Below, piece after piece: positions 21,580 to 22,648 of a stretch of DNA of 22,648 bases. The position numbers were made by a program, and so were the translations under genes. Positions within the stretch are counted from its first letter, which is position 1, and each line of letters begins with the position of its first letter. Source of the stretch: a virus; the IMG/VR virus record IMGVR_UViG_3300018028_000002, positions 1-22,648 of that record. The stretch is one strand, 5' to 3'. The notes beneath the pieces are model-generated. The model saw nothing but the letters and a program-made list of their open reading frames with translations, was not told the DNA's origin and searched no databases.

Positions 21580-22152
21580 TTACTCATTAAGGTCAATTAC
21601 TCCGAACCTGTCCTCTGACATTATTTGTGGAGCGTATACAATAAACTGAACACCATTATTTTGATTGACTGATTTATCGACTTCTGGTTCCATTGACTTA
21701 ACTACGGCAGATGCCGCGTTCATTACTGATGCTAACTCGACTAGTTTCGCATTCTGAAGCTTCGCTTCAGTGATAGCGTCGAGAGCTTTAATCAATTTGT
21801 GTGATGCTTTATTTGATATATTCAACTTGCGACGATTAATGTGAGAGAGGATTTCGGCTTCGCGCGAATGATATGACTTCGTGCTCGTGCTGCCATTGGC
21901 ATATGCTGAAACACTAGAAGGACTGATATCGAATATCTTCGCTAATTTAACACCCTCAGCCCTGCCATCGATTTCTGAAGTCTCTCCGATTATCTTTCTT
22001 AGGCTTGAAGGAACGTTATTATCACCCTTATTCCTGCCGTGTTCATTCGGCATCTCCACTATGCTCGGAGTTGGCGAATTATGACACGTCTCGTTTCGAT
22101 TTAATGATTTTAATTCGTGTTCAAGATCTGAATCGTTGACTACACCCATCAT
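21580..22152 (-). CDS. Putative terminase small subunit or HTH DNA-binding protein
   Basis: The product has 190 residues. The first 65 are polar and probably disordered. A helix-turn-helix follows in GVKLAKIFDISPSSVSAYAN (about residues 67-86), with a small helix, a Ser-Pro-Ser-Ser turn and the recognition helix. The second half is a long helix pair (KASHKLIKALDAITEAKLQN, then LASVMNAASAVVKSMEPEVD). The tail QFIVYAPQIMSEDRFGVIDL resembles the C-terminus of small-terminase-like phage proteins as I recall them, which would contact the large subunit or portal. AAGGA lies 9 bases before the ATG at 22152. It is the first convincing gene after the promoters. A transcription regulator is the main alternative. 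Confidence 0.65.
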   Translation of the reverse strand: MMGVVNDSDLEHELKSLNRNETCHNSPTPSIVEMPNEHGRNKGDNNVPSSLRKIIGETSEIDGRAEGVKLAKIFDISPSSVSAYANGSTSTKSYHSREAEILSHINRRKLNISNKASHKLIKALDAITEAKLQNAKLVELASVMNAASAVVKSMEPEVDKSVNQNNGVQFIVYAPQIMSEDRFGVIDLNE

Positions 22153-22164
22153 AACATTTATTCC

Positions 22165-22174
22165 TTACATGTAA
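22165..22174. repeat. TTACATGTAA palindrome overlapping the terS ribosome site
   Basis: A perfect 10-base palindrome. Its last bases on the minus strand run into the AAGGA ribosome binding site of the putative small terminase gene. The same 10-mer occurs at 18194-18203 and 22463-22472, each time in sequence outside the long genes. A protein bound here could block translation initiation or nearby transcription. Function is inferred. Confidence 0.6.
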
Positions 22175-22389
22175 TCGGCTAGCTCGGCCGTAGGACCGAA
22201 CCTCAACCATACCAGACCAGACCGGCCAGAACGCCTATATAGAGGATAGCGATTCAAGAAGGCTCGAAGGGCCAGCCAGAATGACCCAGGATTGCTTATC
22301 GCTTCACAAGAATCCATCCGGCTTGGTTCCCTTCCCCGACTCGCTTCTCGATTCGATTCTGAGTACCACGACTCAACCGACTGAACCAT
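22165..22389 (-). CDS. Doubtful open frame in the leader, 74 codons
   Basis: The frame starts at an ATG without a binding site and ends in a TAA inside a TTACATGTAA palindrome just before the small terminase gene. The peptide (MVQSVESWYSESNREASRGR, later WLALRAFLNRYPLYRR) is rich in Ser, Arg, Trp and Glu and resembles no phage protein known to me. It may be a chance frame in regulatory DNA. The tidy stop just before the terS ribosome site leaves a leader peptide possible. Confidence 0.2.
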   Translation of the reverse strand: MVQSVESWYSESNREASRGREPSRMDSCEAISNPGSFWLALRAFLNRYPLYRRSGRSGLVWLRFGPTAELADYM

Positions 22390-22417
22390 AACGAGTTAGA
22401 CCTGCCTTGACAGGAAC

Positions 22418-22446
22418 TGTATACTCTATCTCAGAGCCAAAGTCAA
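22418..22446 (-). promoter_or_regulatory. Sigma70-like promoter for the late gene block
   Basis: On the minus strand TTGACT (22446-22441) is followed after exactly 17 bases by TATACA (22423-22418). The boxes match the consensus at 5 of 6 and 4 of 6 positions with ideal spacing. Transcription would start near 22411 and give a leader of about 260 bases before the putative small terminase ATG. Confidence 0.6.
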
Positions 22447-22462
22447 GGTCAGCCAAATCGAC

Positions 22463-22472
22463 TTACATGTAA
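22463..22472. repeat. TTACATGTAA palindrome upstream of the proximal promoter
   Basis: A perfect palindrome formed by TTACA directly joined to TGTAA, 17 bases upstream of the -35 box at 22441-22446. A further TGTAA lies at 22481-22485. The position suits an activator or repressor site acting on the promoter. Confidence 0.55.
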
Positions 22473-22496
22473 TCACTACGTGTAATGGAGCATAAT

Positions 22497-22571
22497 ATGG
22501 GACCCTATTTTGAAAATCTAACATAACAATCGGGTTCACCCCCAAGGGCCTGCGCCAGCGAGATGGGACCC
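22497..22571. repeat. Direct repeat ATGGGACCC, two copies
   Basis: Identical 9-mers ATGGGACCC lie at 22497-22505 and 22563-22571, 66 bases apart, each followed by an AT-rich stretch. They lie between the two promoters in gene-free DNA. They may be binding sites; two copies alone do not prove function. Confidence 0.5.
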
Positions 22572-22582
22572 AAAAATATTCG

Positions 22583-22612
22583 TGTATGGGGGTGTAAGAA
22601 TTACATTGTCAA
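22583..22612 (-). promoter_or_regulatory. Second sigma70-like promoter with perfect -35
   Basis: On the minus strand a perfect TTGACA (22612-22607) is followed after 18 bases by CATACA (22588-22583), a weak -10 box. The spacer contains the inverted repeat TGTAAGAATTACA. A strong -35 with a poor -10 and an operator-like spacer fits a regulated promoter. Confidence 0.45.
22593..22605. promoter_or_regulatory. Operator-like inverted repeat within the promoter spacer
   Basis: TGTAA (22593-22597) and TTACA (22601-22605) form a perfect inverted repeat around GAA, between the -35 and -10 of the distal promoter. Binding there would occlude RNA polymerase. The half-site TGTAA is the same element found in the palindromes and the phased repeats nearby. 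Confidence 0.5.
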
Positions 22613-22646
22613 GTAAAAAGTTGTAATTATTTGTAATCAAATGTAA
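22612..22646. repeat. TGTAA elements phased at 10 bp
   Basis: TGTAA occurs at 22622-22626, 22632-22636 and 22642-22646, exactly 10 bases apart, and a variant AGTAA lies at 22612-22616. All are on one face of the helix. Phased short direct repeats are typical of multi-subunit protein binding, as in iterons or packaging sites. The window ends 2 bases later, so the array may continue. Confidence 0.6.
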
Positions 22647-22648
22647 AA

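Larger units (their letters stand above)
22153..22648. other. Leader and control region upstream of the late genes
   Basis: This stretch of 496 bases holds no convincing gene. It contains two sigma70-like promoters pointing left, a cluster of eight TGTAA/TTACA elements between 22463 and 22646, a TTACATGTAA palindrome at 22463-22472 and another at 22165-22174, and a duplicated ATGGGACCC. It probably controls late transcription or lies near a genome end or packaging site. The right end stops within the repeats, which may mark a natural terminus or an assembly break. Confidence 0.6.

Noticed and set aside
22300-22390. tRNA-like arms (a TTCGATT loop on the plus strand and an AGTCGGTT loop on the minus strand)
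   Set aside because: The acceptor and anticodon stems cannot be formed on either strand at the required distances.
1-22648. Defence island, CRISPR array, integrase or transposon
   Set aside because: No repeat-spacer pattern, recombinase motif, transposase or terminal inverted repeat was found on either strand; all gene content fits phage structure, packaging and lysis.

Overview
The window is part of the late region of a tailed double-stranded DNA bacteriophage, most likely podovirus-like (short-tailed). The evidence is a large terminase, a portal protein, an acidic scaffold-like protein directly before a major capsid protein, a gp4-like head-completion adaptor, a large neck or tail-nozzle-like protein, a repeat-bearing tail fibre and a peptidase M15 endolysin. 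No host gene, tRNA, rRNA, integrase or CRISPR array is visible. Composition is moderately AT-rich by eye. The host cannot be named from the sequence. Every convincing gene is on the minus strand, so transcription runs from the right end (22648) to the left end, which cuts a gene at position 1.

Layout in the direction of transcription. (1) 22648-22153 is a leader with no convincing gene. It carries two sigma70-like promoters, a cluster of TGTAA/TTACA elements partly phased at 10 bp, a repeated ATGGGACCC, and two TTACATGTAA palindromes. (2) 22152-21580 is a putative small terminase or DNA-binding protein, followed by a TCTCG pentamer array. (3) 21499-17877 holds small genes and the lysis-like block: two proteins with twin-arginine-like N-termini, small membrane proteins, an M15 peptidase, a tail-anchored protein and an AT-rich endonuclease VII-type HNH gene. 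(4) 17880-14175 holds the tail fibre and small fibre- or baseplate-like proteins. (5) 14178-11181 holds a 42-residue membrane protein, the large terminase, a LAGLIDADG endonuclease and small structural-looking proteins. (6) 11142-7626 holds a glycosyltransferase, a Met/Gly/Gln-rich protein, a DUF3008-like peptide and the portal. (7) 7629-5134 holds scaffold and major capsid protein. (8) 5053-1 holds a decoration-like protein, several unknowns, the adaptor, the nozzle-like protein and the start of a further gene.

The genes form one very compact block. Most junctions are TAATG, ATGA or GTGA stop-start overlaps, which implies translational coupling. Following these overlaps shows seven probable or possible genes of 17 to 59 codons that are easily missed, and moves the large terminase start to a GTG at 14053. 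The two homing endonuclease-like genes both begin in TAATG overlaps, one after the large terminase and one inside the lysis-like block. I do not see an undescribed defence or mobile system. The most unusual signals are the TGTAA-rich control region, the pentamer array beside the small terminase gene, and a strong excess of alternating GCGCGC tracts.
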